From an uncultured Altererythrobacter sp. (GTDB lineage Bacteria; Pseudomonadota; Alphaproteobacteria; Sphingomonadales; Sphingomonadaceae), in the NCBI GenBank assembly GCA_913056125.1, contig CAJXNC010000001.1, positions 434,001-498,000 of the forward strand: a DNA stretch of 64,000 nucleotides, written 5' to 3'. A program made the position numbers and the translations under genes. Below the pieces are notes generated by a model. The model had not been told where the DNA came from, did no database searches, and was given only the letters and a program-made list of their open reading frames with translations. Of the stretch, positions 1 through 9,085 are shown in pieces; the stretch's first letter is position 1, and the number at the start of each line of letters is the position of its first letter.

Positions 1-432
1 CGCCTGCATCAGGCTGAAGGTTCCATGGTCGAAGCCGCGCTCGGGATCGAGCCGCGCGGTCATTCCGCCGCCGACCAGCAGATCGGCGGCACGCTGCGCC
101 AATGCCGGATCGCCCGGTGCATCGTAGCGGATTGCGTACATCTCGCGCGGGAAGCCGTAATAGTCGTAGAGCATGGGCGGCGCGCGCGAAGAGGAGAAGC
201 TGAACACCTCTTCCTCCCAATGCGCGGTCACCATCAGCACCGCCTTGGGCGCATCTCCCAGCTCTCGGCGCAGTTGCTTGAGCGAGGCGTCGAGCCTTTC
301 GAAGGTGCCGCCCGCCCCTTCCATCATCCACGGCCACGGCCCGCCGCCATGGCTGAGGAAATAGGTCGGCAGTGGGGACGCCGAATTCCGCTTGTTCTGC
401 ATGTCGATGATGTAGGAAGCGCCGCAAGGCAT
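1..432 (-). CDS. Class III extradiol ring-cleavage dioxygenase (LigB/DODA-type), C-terminus truncated by window start
   Basis: Minus-strand frame from ATG at 432 reads MPCGASYIIDMQNKRNSASPLPTYFLSHGGGPWPWMMEG...VLMVTAHWEEEVFSFSSS..., with the typical SHGGGP and TAHWEE motifs. Not in the ORF track because it runs off the edge. Confidence 0.85.
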   Translation of the reverse strand, partial: MPCGASYIIDMQNKRNSASPLPTYFLSHGGGPWPWMMEGAGGTFERLDASLKQLRRELGDAPKAVLMVTAHWEEEVFSFSSSRAPPMLYDYYGFPREMYAIRYDAPGDPALAQRAADLLVGGGMTARLDPERGFDHGTFSLMQA

Positions 433-447
433 TACAGGTGAGCCTCT

Positions 448-1458
448 TCAACTTTGCGGGGCATTGCCCGCGCGCCATTCGCGCGGCGTAATGCCGAAGC
501 GCTTGCGGAACAGGCGCGTGAAATAGCCCGGATCGAGGAAGCCGGTGCGATAGGCGATATCGGATATTGAAAGGCCCCCGGCGCGCGGATCGGACAGCAA
601 CTCGCTTGCCCGTTCTAGCCGTGTTGCATTGAGCTCCTGCACGAAGCTGGTCCCGCTAGCTGCCAGCAGCGTCTGCAGATAGCGCTTGGAAATGCCCGCC
701 CGGTCCGCCGCCATTTCGGGCGAAAGGTCCGGATCGGCATAATCGCTTTCGATATGTCGCAAGATCCGTGCGGCGAGCTGGTTGCGGTGGCGCGGTGCCT
801 CGTCGCCTTGTTCATGTCCTGCAGCCAGGGCCAGCAGGCTGCCGAACTGCTCGGCGATAAGGGGGCGCGGCAGCGGAGCATTCTCGAGCCCGCCATCGAG
901 GATTGTGTCGATCAGCGCGCCGAGCGGGGCACCCCAGCCTTCGCTCGCCGAAAAGGGCCGTGCGAGCAAAGCCTGCGGGTCGGGCAAATACTTCTCCAGC
1001 CAACCCTGCGGCATCATCAAATCGATGCATTCGTGCTCGGTTACCATCTCCATCTGGTAGAATCTTGTATTGTCGAGCAGCACGAACGCGCCCGGGTTCA
1101 CATCGAATGTGCGCCCGGCCATGGTGGTCTTGAGCACGCCGCTGCGCGACCAGACCAGCTGGATCGACGGCGCGGCGCGCATCGGTACGCCGGCTGAACC
1201 GACATGGGTCACGCGTTGGGCGGGTGCATGGATATGCAGCAGCCGCAACTGGCCGATGCCGTGATTGACCCAGCGCGCGGCAAAGGCATTGGGATCGAAC
1301 AGCTCGACTTCGATCGGTGCAATAGTGTTGGCAGCCCAGTCGCGCCAGGCATTGATCGCATCGCGCTGGGCCAGCCCCGAGGAGCTCCAGCTTTCATCCT
1401 GTGTCTGGGCGGGCTTCACCATGACGCTCAGGCTAAGACGCGCCGCCGTCTGGGGCAA
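448..1458 (-). CDS. AraC family transcriptional regulator
   Basis: 336 aa; C-terminal HTH ...DLSPEMAADRAGISKRYLQTLLAASGTSFVQELNATRLERASELL...ISDIAYRTGFLDPGYFTRLFRKRFGITPREWR. Confidence 0.9.
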   Translation of the reverse strand: MPQTAARLSLSVMVKPAQTQDESWSSSGLAQRDAINAWRDWAANTIAPIEVELFDPNAFAARWVNHGIGQLRLLHIHAPAQRVTHVGSAGVPMRAAPSIQLVWSRSGVLKTTMAGRTFDVNPGAFVLLDNTRFYQMEMVTEHECIDLMMPQGWLEKYLPDPQALLARPFSASEGWGAPLGALIDTILDGGLENAPLPRPLIAEQFGSLLALAAGHEQGDEAPRHRNQLAARILRHIESDYADPDLSPEMAADRAGISKRYLQTLLAASGTSFVQELNATRLERASELLSDPRAGGLSISDIAYRTGFLDPGYFTRLFRKRFGITPREWRAGNAPQS

Positions 1459-1532
1459 GATTTGCCGTGGCCCATGGTGTCCAACCCGCTACACAGAACA
1501 AGGTCCTGTCGCGGGATCGAGGGGAGGATTGA

Positions 1533-2528
1533 ATGCGATTTGCCGTAACCGCCATTCTGGGCGCGATGGCGCTGGCAAGCTGTACTGCCGAGCCCGAGCC
1601 GCTGCCCGATCCCGGGCCGATAGCCGTCTATGGCAACAAGCAGACTTTCGAGATTGCACCGGTCCTGCTGGCGGCAGAACATTACTATCCGGGCGAGGCC
1701 TATGTCGGCATGGGCTCGATCGCCAATCTCGTAGGTGCGCCGCCCGTTCCCGGTTTCGGTGAGGAAGGCGATGCCGACCTCGCGACCAATGCCGAGACGC
1801 AGATCCTGCGCTATTCGGTCGAGAATCCCAACCTGCGCGTGATCATGACGGTGACAGAGGGCCTTTACCGCATTGTCGCTCGCCGTTCCGCCGGGATCGA
1901 AAGCGTGGCCGACCTCAAGGGCAAACGCGTTGCCACCATTCCGCAGACGAGCGCGGGCTATTTTACCAAGATGATGCTGGAGGATGCGGGCCTCACCTTC
2001 GAAGATATCGAGGCGGTTCCGATCGTCCCGCTCGCCGGCATGACCGAGGCGCTCGCCAATGGCGAAGTCGATGCGGTGGCGATCTGGGAGCCTGAAAGCG
2101 AGAATGCCGCGCAGGTGCTGGGCGACGATCTGGTCGTGTTCGGTGGCGAGGGCGTTTATCGCGAGCTCTTCAACCTCAATTCGACGGCAGAGAACCTTGC
2201 CGATCCGGAAACGCGCAACAAGATCGTGCAGTTCATCCGCGCGATCCTCGATGCCTCGGAAGAGGTACGCACCAGTCCCGAACGCGCGCAGGCGCTGATC
2301 GTTGAATCAGGTGAATTCGATCCGCAGGACGTGCAGGATAGCTGGGTTCACCAGGGCTGGATTGCCGCCGTGCCCGACGATCTTCTCGACGTGCTCGAAG
2401 TGCAGGAAGTCTGGCTTGCAGAACAGGCCGATCGCGAACCGCGCGGCCGCGAGGAACTGGCGACGCTGATCGATACCAGCGCCTATGAAGAAGCCGTTGC
2501 GCTTGGCCCGAGGGGTGAGCGCGAATGA
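1533..2528 (+). CDS. ABC transporter substrate-binding lipoprotein (NMT1/SsuA-like)
   Basis: 331 aa; lipobox LASC; SVADLKGKRVATIPQTSAGYFTKMMLEDAGL...NGEVDAVAIWEPE typical of nitrate/sulfonate/taurine SBPs. Confidence 0.85.
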   Translation: MRFAVTAILGAMALASCTAEPEPLPDPGPIAVYGNKQTFEIAPVLLAAEHYYPGEAYVGMGSIANLVGAPPVPGFGEEGDADLATNAETQILRYSVENPNLRVIMTVTEGLYRIVARRSAGIESVADLKGKRVATIPQTSAGYFTKMMLEDAGLTFEDIEAVPIVPLAGMTEALANGEVDAVAIWEPESENAAQVLGDDLVVFGGEGVYRELFNLNSTAENLADPETRNKIVQFIRAILDASEEVRTSPERAQALIVESGEFDPQDVQDSWVHQGWIAAVPDDLLDVLEVQEVWLAEQADREPRGREELATLIDTSAYEEAVALGPRGERE

Positions 2529-4414
2529 TCCGAAGTCTCTTTGCGGCCCTTATCGTCCTGCTGCTGGCGGCCCTCCCGGCGTCAGCGCAGGACGACCCGG
2601 CCATTGCCACGGCGCAGGCCGAGGACCTGACCTCGGTCCGCCAGATCAAGCATATGCAGGCCCGCTGGGGCCATATGGCACTGGCGGGCAATTGGTCGGG
2701 CATGGCCGACATGCTGACCGACAATGCCGAGCTGGTGACGCGCGGCGGGGTCATATCGGGCCGCGGAGGCATCGAAGGCTGGCTTCGCACCACGCAGGGA
2801 CACGGCACGGATGGAATGGTGCAAGGCCGGCTCAACCTGCACCTCTGGATCAGCCCGATCATCACGCTCGCCGATGACGGACAGAGCGCTACCGGGCGCT
2901 GGCACGAACTGGCGCTGACCGGCGATATTGGCCAGTCGGCGGATTGGGCGGGCGGCACCTGGGTTGTGCAATATGCCATGCAGGGGGATGCCTGGCGCAT
3001 CGCGCAGATGCGCTATTACCACCAGTTTGCAGGCTCCTATGCCGATGGCTGGAGCCACGATGCCGAGACGCTCGAGCGGGCGCCTTATCACTACACGCCC
3101 GAAAGCGCCGGGATCGTCATTCCCGAGCGAAGGGCGGCGCAGCCCTGGTCGCAGGAAGCGATCGACCGGCGCGCCAATGTGCTGCTGGCAGAGGGCCTCG
3201 CGCTCAACACGGTCAATGCCTACGGCTTCTACCTCGACCGTGGCATGTATGACGATATCGTCGACCTGTTTTCCGAGGACGCCAAGATCGAGATTGGCGG
3301 CTTCGGCAGCTGGAACGGGGAAGAGGGCGTGCGCGCTTTCCTGACGCGTTATGGCGAGCCGGGCCTGCAATATGGCGAGCTGAACGATCACGCCCAGCTC
3401 ATGCCGATGGTCAATATTGCCGAGGACGGTTCGATGGCGCTGGTGCGCAATATCGACCTTGCGCAGATGGGCCAGCATGGCGGCGAGGGATACTGGCAGG
3501 TCATGATGCAGACCTTCCTGCTGCGCCCCGACGAAAACGGGAACTGGCGGATCACGCTGGTGCATCACAACCCGGTGATGCGCGCCACCTATGCCAATGG
3601 CTGGATGGACCCGATTGCCGCCGAGATTCCCTTCCCCGAAGGCGGTGAGCCCAATGGCGAGACGCAGCTGGGATCAATCGACTTCCGCAACGGCCCCTAT
3701 GGCGTCCCGCCGCTGGGTGAGAGCCTGTTCATGCCCGCGCGCGGCGAGCCTGCGCCGCTGGCAGCTGTGCCTAATGCGCTGGCACGCGCCGAGGCGTTCG
3801 ACGGTGCGGAGAATATCTCCAACGCCTATGGCTATTACATCGACCAGTTTTCCTGGCGCGAAACGACGGAGGTGTTTTCGCAGGAGGGCTGGAAGGAGCT
3901 CTCCTATATCGGCACCTTCGTCGGGCGCGAGCGACTGTGGTCGAGCCTGGTGCAGCGCTATGGCAATAGTGGGCCGAGCAATGCTTTCCAGGCGATCCAC
4001 CAGAAGACCCAGCCATATGTCACTGTCTATGACGACGGCACGCATGCCTTCATCCGCCAACGGCTGATGCAGTATAACAGCTCGGCCAGCGGGCCGGGTT
4101 CGTGGAATAGCGGCGTCTACGAGAACCAGATCGTCAAGGAAGACGGAGCCTGGCGCATTGCCGGCATGGACTTGGATTATACCTGGACGGCGCCCTACAC
4201 GGTCGGCTGGACCGGGGTCGATCCCGATGCCGCCTCGCGCTCGCTGATGTCGGAGGAGGCGATTGCCGAATTCGCGCCGGATTCACCGTTGCGGGGCACG
4301 ATTGCCGCCCCCTATCCGCAGGTTGCGCCGATGGGCTTCCATTTCGACAATCCGGTGAGTGGCCGCGAACCCGAAACGAAGCTAGAGTGGTCCGACGGAC
4401 GCACGCCACGCTAA
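2525..4414 (+). CDS. Secreted protein with three tandem SnoaL/NTF2-like domains
   Basis: 629 aa; signal peptide; three internally similar SnoaL-like units; ATGA overlap with preceding gene. Confidence 0.75.
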   Translation: MIRSLFAALIVLLLAALPASAQDDPAIATAQAEDLTSVRQIKHMQARWGHMALAGNWSGMADMLTDNAELVTRGGVISGRGGIEGWLRTTQGHGTDGMVQGRLNLHLWISPIITLADDGQSATGRWHELALTGDIGQSADWAGGTWVVQYAMQGDAWRIAQMRYYHQFAGSYADGWSHDAETLERAPYHYTPESAGIVIPERRAAQPWSQEAIDRRANVLLAEGLALNTVNAYGFYLDRGMYDDIVDLFSEDAKIEIGGFGSWNGEEGVRAFLTRYGEPGLQYGELNDHAQLMPMVNIAEDGSMALVRNIDLAQMGQHGGEGYWQVMMQTFLLRPDENGNWRITLVHHNPVMRATYANGWMDPIAAEIPFPEGGEPNGETQLGSIDFRNGPYGVPPLGESLFMPARGEPAPLAAVPNALARAEAFDGAENISNAYGYYIDQFSWRETTEVFSQEGWKELSYIGTFVGRERLWSSLVQRYGNSGPSNAFQAIHQKTQPYVTVYDDGTHAFIRQRLMQYNSSASGPGSWNSGVYENQIVKEDGAWRIAGMDLDYTWTAPYTVGWTGVDPDAASRSLMSEEAIAEFAPDSPLRGTIAAPYPQVAPMGFHFDNPVSGREPETKLEWSDGRTPR

Positions 4415-4444
4415 TCAGCCGGCCTGTCCGCAAGGGAGGACGGG

Positions 4445-5188
4445 ATGGCAACGGTCACAGCGGGGAGTGCGGCGCGCGCAGGCTTCAGGCCCAGCTTCCA
4501 TCTCGTCATGTCGCTGGTCATGGCGACCTTCGTCGTGATCGGCTTCGGCCTGAGCTATTTCATTCCCATGGCGCAGGGCACGCGCCCGCCGGATTCGCCC
4601 ATCGTGCATTTGCACGGCTTTGCCTATTTCAGCTGGATCGCGCTGCTCGTGGTCCAGTCCGCACTGGTCAATGTGAAGAAGGTCAAGTTGCACCGCGCGC
4701 TTGGCACTTTCGGGATCGCGGTGGGGACGTTCACCGCGCTGATGGGACTGGCGATCATGTTCGCCGCCGCCTCGATCACGACCCTCAATGAAGTGGCGGT
4801 GCGGATCTACTGGCTCAACGTGACGGCACCGCTCAATTTCGCGGTGGTTTTTGCCATGGGTATCGCCGTGGCGCGGACGCGCCCGCAGGTTCATCGCAAC
4901 CTCATGCTCATCGCCACGATCGGCGTGCTCATGCCCGCGATCAACCGCGTCTACATGCAGGGGCTGGGCGTGGAGGGCGTACCTTTTATCGCTACCTATC
5001 TGACAATGGACGTGCTGCTTGCCGCGACGCTCTGGCATGAGCGAAAAACACTCGGATCGATCAGCCGCTGGAGCCTCATTGCCGCCGCCATTGTTGTGGG
5101 GCTGCAAGCACTCAACTTCCCCGTTTCAAGCACGCCCGAATGGAGCCAGTTCGTCTATTGGCTCGGCACATTCGTGGAATATCACTAG
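4445..5188 (+). CDS. Multi-pass membrane protein, unknown function
   Basis: 247 aa with several hydrophobic segments; good spacing within an apparent operon. Confidence 0.75.
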   Translation: MATVTAGSAARAGFRPSFHLVMSLVMATFVVIGFGLSYFIPMAQGTRPPDSPIVHLHGFAYFSWIALLVVQSALVNVKKVKLHRALGTFGIAVGTFTALMGLAIMFAAASITTLNEVAVRIYWLNVTAPLNFAVVFAMGIAVARTRPQVHRNLMLIATIGVLMPAINRVYMQGLGVEGVPFIATYLTMDVLLAATLWHERKTLGSISRWSLIAAAIVVGLQALNFPVSSTPEWSQFVYWLGTFVEYH

Positions 5189-5254
5189 CAGCATTGCGCC
5201 GGGCGGCAGTCCGCTCCTAAGACTGTCGCAAACATACCAGCGGAGAGGAATGCA

Positions 5255-6292
5255 ATGGGTAACAAGTGCCGCCTGATCGCCTGCGAGGAAGCATGGTCGA
5301 TCCCCGAAGTCGCCGCCGAGCTGAAGAAGGTCGCACGCAGCCCGAGCCAGAGTCTGGACAAGCTGCTTGTCGCCGGGATCTACGATGCCGAAACCGATAC
5401 CAGTGGCTATGGCAAGATGGATTTCCTCGGCGGCCTGCTCGATGTCGAGCAGCAGCGCCTGCCGCAGATGGACGATTACGGCGTGGACATGCACCTGCTC
5501 ACGCTGACCGCGCCGGGCGTGCAGATGTTCGATGCCGATACGGCGACCGACCTCGCAGCGCTCAGCAATGACCGCATGGCGGAAATCTGCGCCAATCGGC
5601 CCGATCGCTTTGCCGGGCTGGGCAGCTTTGCCCCGCATTCGCCCAAGCGCGCCGCGAAAGAGGTCGAGCGGGTGATGACCGAGCTCAAGCTCAACGGGCT
5701 GGTCGTGAACTCGCACACCAATGGCGACTATTTCGACGATTACCGCTTTTGGCCGATCCTCGAGGCGGCCGAGGCGCACAACGCCACCATCTATATCCAT
5801 CCGCGCGCGCCTTCGGACACGCTCAAGGGGCCGCTGCAGGACTATGCGATGGATTCGGCCATGTGGGGCTACGGTGTCGAAGTCGGCACGCATATGCTGC
5901 GCATGATGGCGGGCGGCGTGTTCGACCGCTTCCCCAACCTCAAGATCTGCGTCGGCCATATGGGCGAGATGGTTCCCTACTTCATCTGGCGGATCAATTT
6001 CATGAATTCCCGCGCGCAGAAGGTCGGCCGGGCGCCCAAGACCGAGCGCAGCATGGAAGAGTATTTCCGCGACAACTTCGTCTTCACCACCAGTGGTGTG
6101 GAGGACCATCTCACGCTTCGCTACGCGATCGAGCGCATGGGCATCGAAAACGTCATCTGGGCGATCGACTATCCCTACCAGCCGATGAAGCCGGCGGTCG
6201 ATTTCATCGAGAGCTTCGACTGCACCATGGATGAGCTTCACGCGCTTTGTCATGGAAATGCCGAAAGGGTGTTCCATATAGATCCCGAATAG
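5255..6292 (+). CDS. Amidohydrolase family protein (AmidoH_2, decarboxylase-type as in LigW / gamma-resorcylate decarboxylase)
   Basis: 345 aa; candidate metal-ligand motifs E-x-A (CEEAW), YIHPRAP, CVGHMGE, WAIDYPYQP. Confidence 0.8.
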   Translation: MGNKCRLIACEEAWSIPEVAAELKKVARSPSQSLDKLLVAGIYDAETDTSGYGKMDFLGGLLDVEQQRLPQMDDYGVDMHLLTLTAPGVQMFDADTATDLAALSNDRMAEICANRPDRFAGLGSFAPHSPKRAAKEVERVMTELKLNGLVVNSHTNGDYFDDYRFWPILEAAEAHNATIYIHPRAPSDTLKGPLQDYAMDSAMWGYGVEVGTHMLRMMAGGVFDRFPNLKICVGHMGEMVPYFIWRINFMNSRAQKVGRAPKTERSMEEYFRDNFVFTTSGVEDHLTLRYAIERMGIENVIWAIDYPYQPMKPAVDFIESFDCTMDELHALCHGNAERVFHIDPE

Positions 6293-6306
6293 GGAGGTTT
6301 GCGCTC

Positions 6307-6750
6307 ATGGTGATGTTCCTTGGTTTCATGGCGGCAATCACGCTGGTGATGTGGCTCGCGCCGGATTCTGCGGCGGGCCGTGCGCTCAACCAGCAACTGG
6401 TCGAGCGCCCGCTGGACCAGCTATCGAAAATGCGCAGCCACCACCTGATCTTCCTCATCCTCATGGCCGGGTTTGCGCTGGGTGGCGGGGAGATCTTCCT
6501 CCTGATGGGGCCGGAGCTCGCCACCGCCTTCGTGGTCGACCTGTCGATCTATTTCGATGCCGTGCTGGTGACCTACGCCGTCTCCGCCTTGGCGGTAGCG
6601 CGCAAGAGCATGCGCTTCCTCGCTCTGCCCTTCACTTCGCGATTGCGCAGGGTTCGGGCGAGACGAAAGCGTTCCGCTATTCGCAAGGCAGAGCGCAGGC
6701 CGAGCAATGATGACGAACCCGATCCTGCCCTCCTGCCGCTGGCTGCCTGA
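6307..6750 (+). CDS. Small membrane protein, unknown function
   Basis: 147 aa from ATG 6307 (internal to ORF 6247..6750); hydrophobic segments; lies between amidohydrolase and CoA-transferase. Confidence 0.6.
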   Translation: MVMFLGFMAAITLVMWLAPDSAAGRALNQQLVERPLDQLSKMRSHHLIFLILMAGFALGGGEIFLLMGPELATAFVVDLSIYFDAVLVTYAVSALAVARKSMRFLALPFTSRLRRVRARRKRSAIRKAERRPSNDDEPDPALLPLAA

Positions 6751-6755
6751 TCGCC

Positions 6756-7868
6756 ATGTCTGCACCGCTTGAAGGTATAAAGGTCGTCGAACTGGCGCGC
6801 ATCCTTGCCGGGCCATGGGCCGGGCAGGTGCTCGCCGATCTGGGCGCGGAAGTGGTCAAGGTCGAAAGCCCGGCGGGTGACGATACGCGCACCTGGGGAC
6901 CGCCCTTCATCCAGCGCGCCGATGGCTCGCAAGATGCCGCCTATTTCCACGCCGCCAATCGCGGCAAGTCGAGCATCATCGCCGATTTCAACGATCCGGA
7001 GGACCATGCCAAGGTCCTCGACCTGATCCGCGATGCGGACGTGCTGATCGAGAACTTCAAGACCGGCGGTCTCGCCAAGTTCGGCCTCGATTATGAGAGC
7101 GTGAAGGAGATCAATCCGCGCCTCGTCTATTGCTCGATCACCGGCTTCGGTCACACAGGGCCATACGCGCCATTCGCGGGCTATGATTTCATTATCCAGG
7201 GGATGAGCGGGATGATGGATTTGACCGGCTTTCCCGATGGCCCGCCGACCAAGATCGGCATGGCCTATGCCGACATATTGACTGGACTTTACGGCGTGAT
7301 CGGCATCCAGGCGGCGCTGCACCAGCGCGAGAGTACCGGGCGCGGCCAGCATATCGATATGAGCCTCTTCGACACCATGGTCGGCACGCTTGCCAACCAG
7401 GCGATGAACTATCTCGTTTCCGGCAAGGCGCCGCATCGCATGGGCAATGCCCATCCCAATATCGTGCCCTATGAGGCATTCCCTTGCGAAGATGGCTGGC
7501 TGATCATCGCGGTCGGTAATGACCGGCAGTTCAAGCGGCTGGTCGAGCTCCTTGAGCTGGAATGCGAGGAGGGCTGGGCGACCAATCCGGGCCGCGTGCA
7601 GGACCGCGTGGACGTTTCCGCCGCAATTTCCGCCGCCACCGCCAATTGGAAGCGCGACGATCTCCTCGAAAAGCTGGAGGAATTGCGCGTTCCCGCGGGT
7701 CCGATCCACGATGTGGGCGAGGCGCTTAACGATCCGCAGATCGTGGCGCGCAAGATGGTGGTCGATCTGGAAGAGAATATTCGCGGCATCCGCACCCCGA
7801 TCACCTTCTCCGATGCTGAACTGGCACTTGGCAAACCTTCGCCCATGATGCCGAAAAAGGGTGCGTAG
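6756..7868 (+). CDS. CaiB/BaiF (family III) CoA-transferase
   Basis: 370 aa; LEGIKVVELARILAGPWAGQVLADLGAEVVKVE...GDDTRTWGPPF; RLVYCSITGFGHTGPYA. Confidence 0.93.
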   Translation: MSAPLEGIKVVELARILAGPWAGQVLADLGAEVVKVESPAGDDTRTWGPPFIQRADGSQDAAYFHAANRGKSSIIADFNDPEDHAKVLDLIRDADVLIENFKTGGLAKFGLDYESVKEINPRLVYCSITGFGHTGPYAPFAGYDFIIQGMSGMMDLTGFPDGPPTKIGMAYADILTGLYGVIGIQAALHQRESTGRGQHIDMSLFDTMVGTLANQAMNYLVSGKAPHRMGNAHPNIVPYEAFPCEDGWLIIAVGNDRQFKRLVELLELECEEGWATNPGRVQDRVDVSAAISAATANWKRDDLLEKLEELRVPAGPIHDVGEALNDPQIVARKMVVDLEENIRGIRTPITFSDAELALGKPSPMMPKKGA

Positions 7869-9034
7869 TGGCGGGACACGAGAACATCCTTGGCCATGAT
7901 GCGCGACCCAGCTTCTTCCTGGTGAAGGACGGAACGGAGCGCCTGCAAGCACCGCCCCCGCGCAAGGGCCAGTCTGTGCGCTTTGCCGCGCGTTCGCTTT
8001 CGGTGATGCAGAAGGAGGGGCTGGTCGCATCCAGCGCCTCTGGCCAGGTCTGGCGGTTGGTTTCGGACGAAGGCGCCTATCTCGACGGTTTCAACGAGGC
8101 GCCCTGTCCTTTGAGTTTCCTCACCACCGGCATGGTCTCGTCCTACATGACCGAATTGCTCGCGCTGGCCGAACAGCGCGGCATCGTCATTCGCAATGTC
8201 ACGCTGGTGCAGGACAATTTCTACACCATGAAGGGCAGTGCACTCAAAGGTACGATGACCGGCGGTGCCAAGGATGTGGAGCTCGAGGCGCGGATCGACA
8301 GCGATGCCAATGCCGAGGCATTGCGGGCGTTGGTCTATGACGCGGTCGCCGCATCCCCGCTCAACGGATTGATGCGCGGCTGCAAGGACAGCCTGTTCAC
8401 ACTGACTCACAAGGGCCGCCGCGTAATCCCCGACAAGGCGAAGCCTGTCTTTGGCGACATCCCGCCCGATCCCGGCCCGGTAATCGAGGGCGTGGTGCCG
8501 GAAACGTCCGAACGCTTCATCCGCCGCGGCCCAATGAGCCCGCTGACCGAAGAGGCAACCTCGTCGCAGGGCTCTTCGCTGGCCGAAGAGCAGGACCGCA
8601 TTCTCCACATTCGCGGCATCTGCACCGTGCGCGAGGATGGGGTGAAGCAGGTCGAGCAACAGCTCTTCAACCCGCATGGCAGCATCTTCCATTTCCTCTG
8701 TGACGAGCAGGGTCGCGCGCCCGATGCGGGCTCCTATATCGCGGCGGGGATCGGCTTCTGCTTCATGACCCAGCTGGGCCGTTATGCGAAGATCGCGAAG
8801 AAGGACCTCTCCGCCTATAATGTGGTGGAAGACATCCATTTCTCGCTGGGAGGGGCCAGCGGCGGGACCGGACAGGCGGGCAACGCCGAACCTGTCGAAA
8901 CGCATGTCTATCTTCATTCGACCGAGGACAGCTTCTTCGCCCGCGCCGCGCTCGACATGGGTGAGCAGACTTGCTTCCTCCATGCCTTCTGCCGCACCGA
9001 CCTCAAGGCACGGGTCAAAGTTACGCGGGTTTGA
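7868..9034 (+). CDS. OsmC-like protein, apparent tandem OsmC domains
   Basis: 388 aa; GTG start overlapping previous stop; two OsmC-like halves, each with a cysteine context (PCPLSFLTTGM; IAAGIGFCFMTQL). Confidence 0.7.
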   Translation: MAGHENILGHDARPSFFLVKDGTERLQAPPPRKGQSVRFAARSLSVMQKEGLVASSASGQVWRLVSDEGAYLDGFNEAPCPLSFLTTGMVSSYMTELLALAEQRGIVIRNVTLVQDNFYTMKGSALKGTMTGGAKDVELEARIDSDANAEALRALVYDAVAASPLNGLMRGCKDSLFTLTHKGRRVIPDKAKPVFGDIPPDPGPVIEGVVPETSERFIRRGPMSPLTEEATSSQGSSLAEEQDRILHIRGICTVREDGVKQVEQQLFNPHGSIFHFLCDEQGRAPDAGSYIAAGIGFCFMTQLGRYAKIAKKDLSAYNVVEDIHFSLGGASGGTGQAGNAEPVETHVYLHSTEDSFFARAALDMGEQTCFLHAFCRTDLKARVKVTRV

Positions 9035-9085
9035 CTCTCGGCCGAATTGGCAGATGATGCCCCTTGAAATCGAGGGAGGATCACC

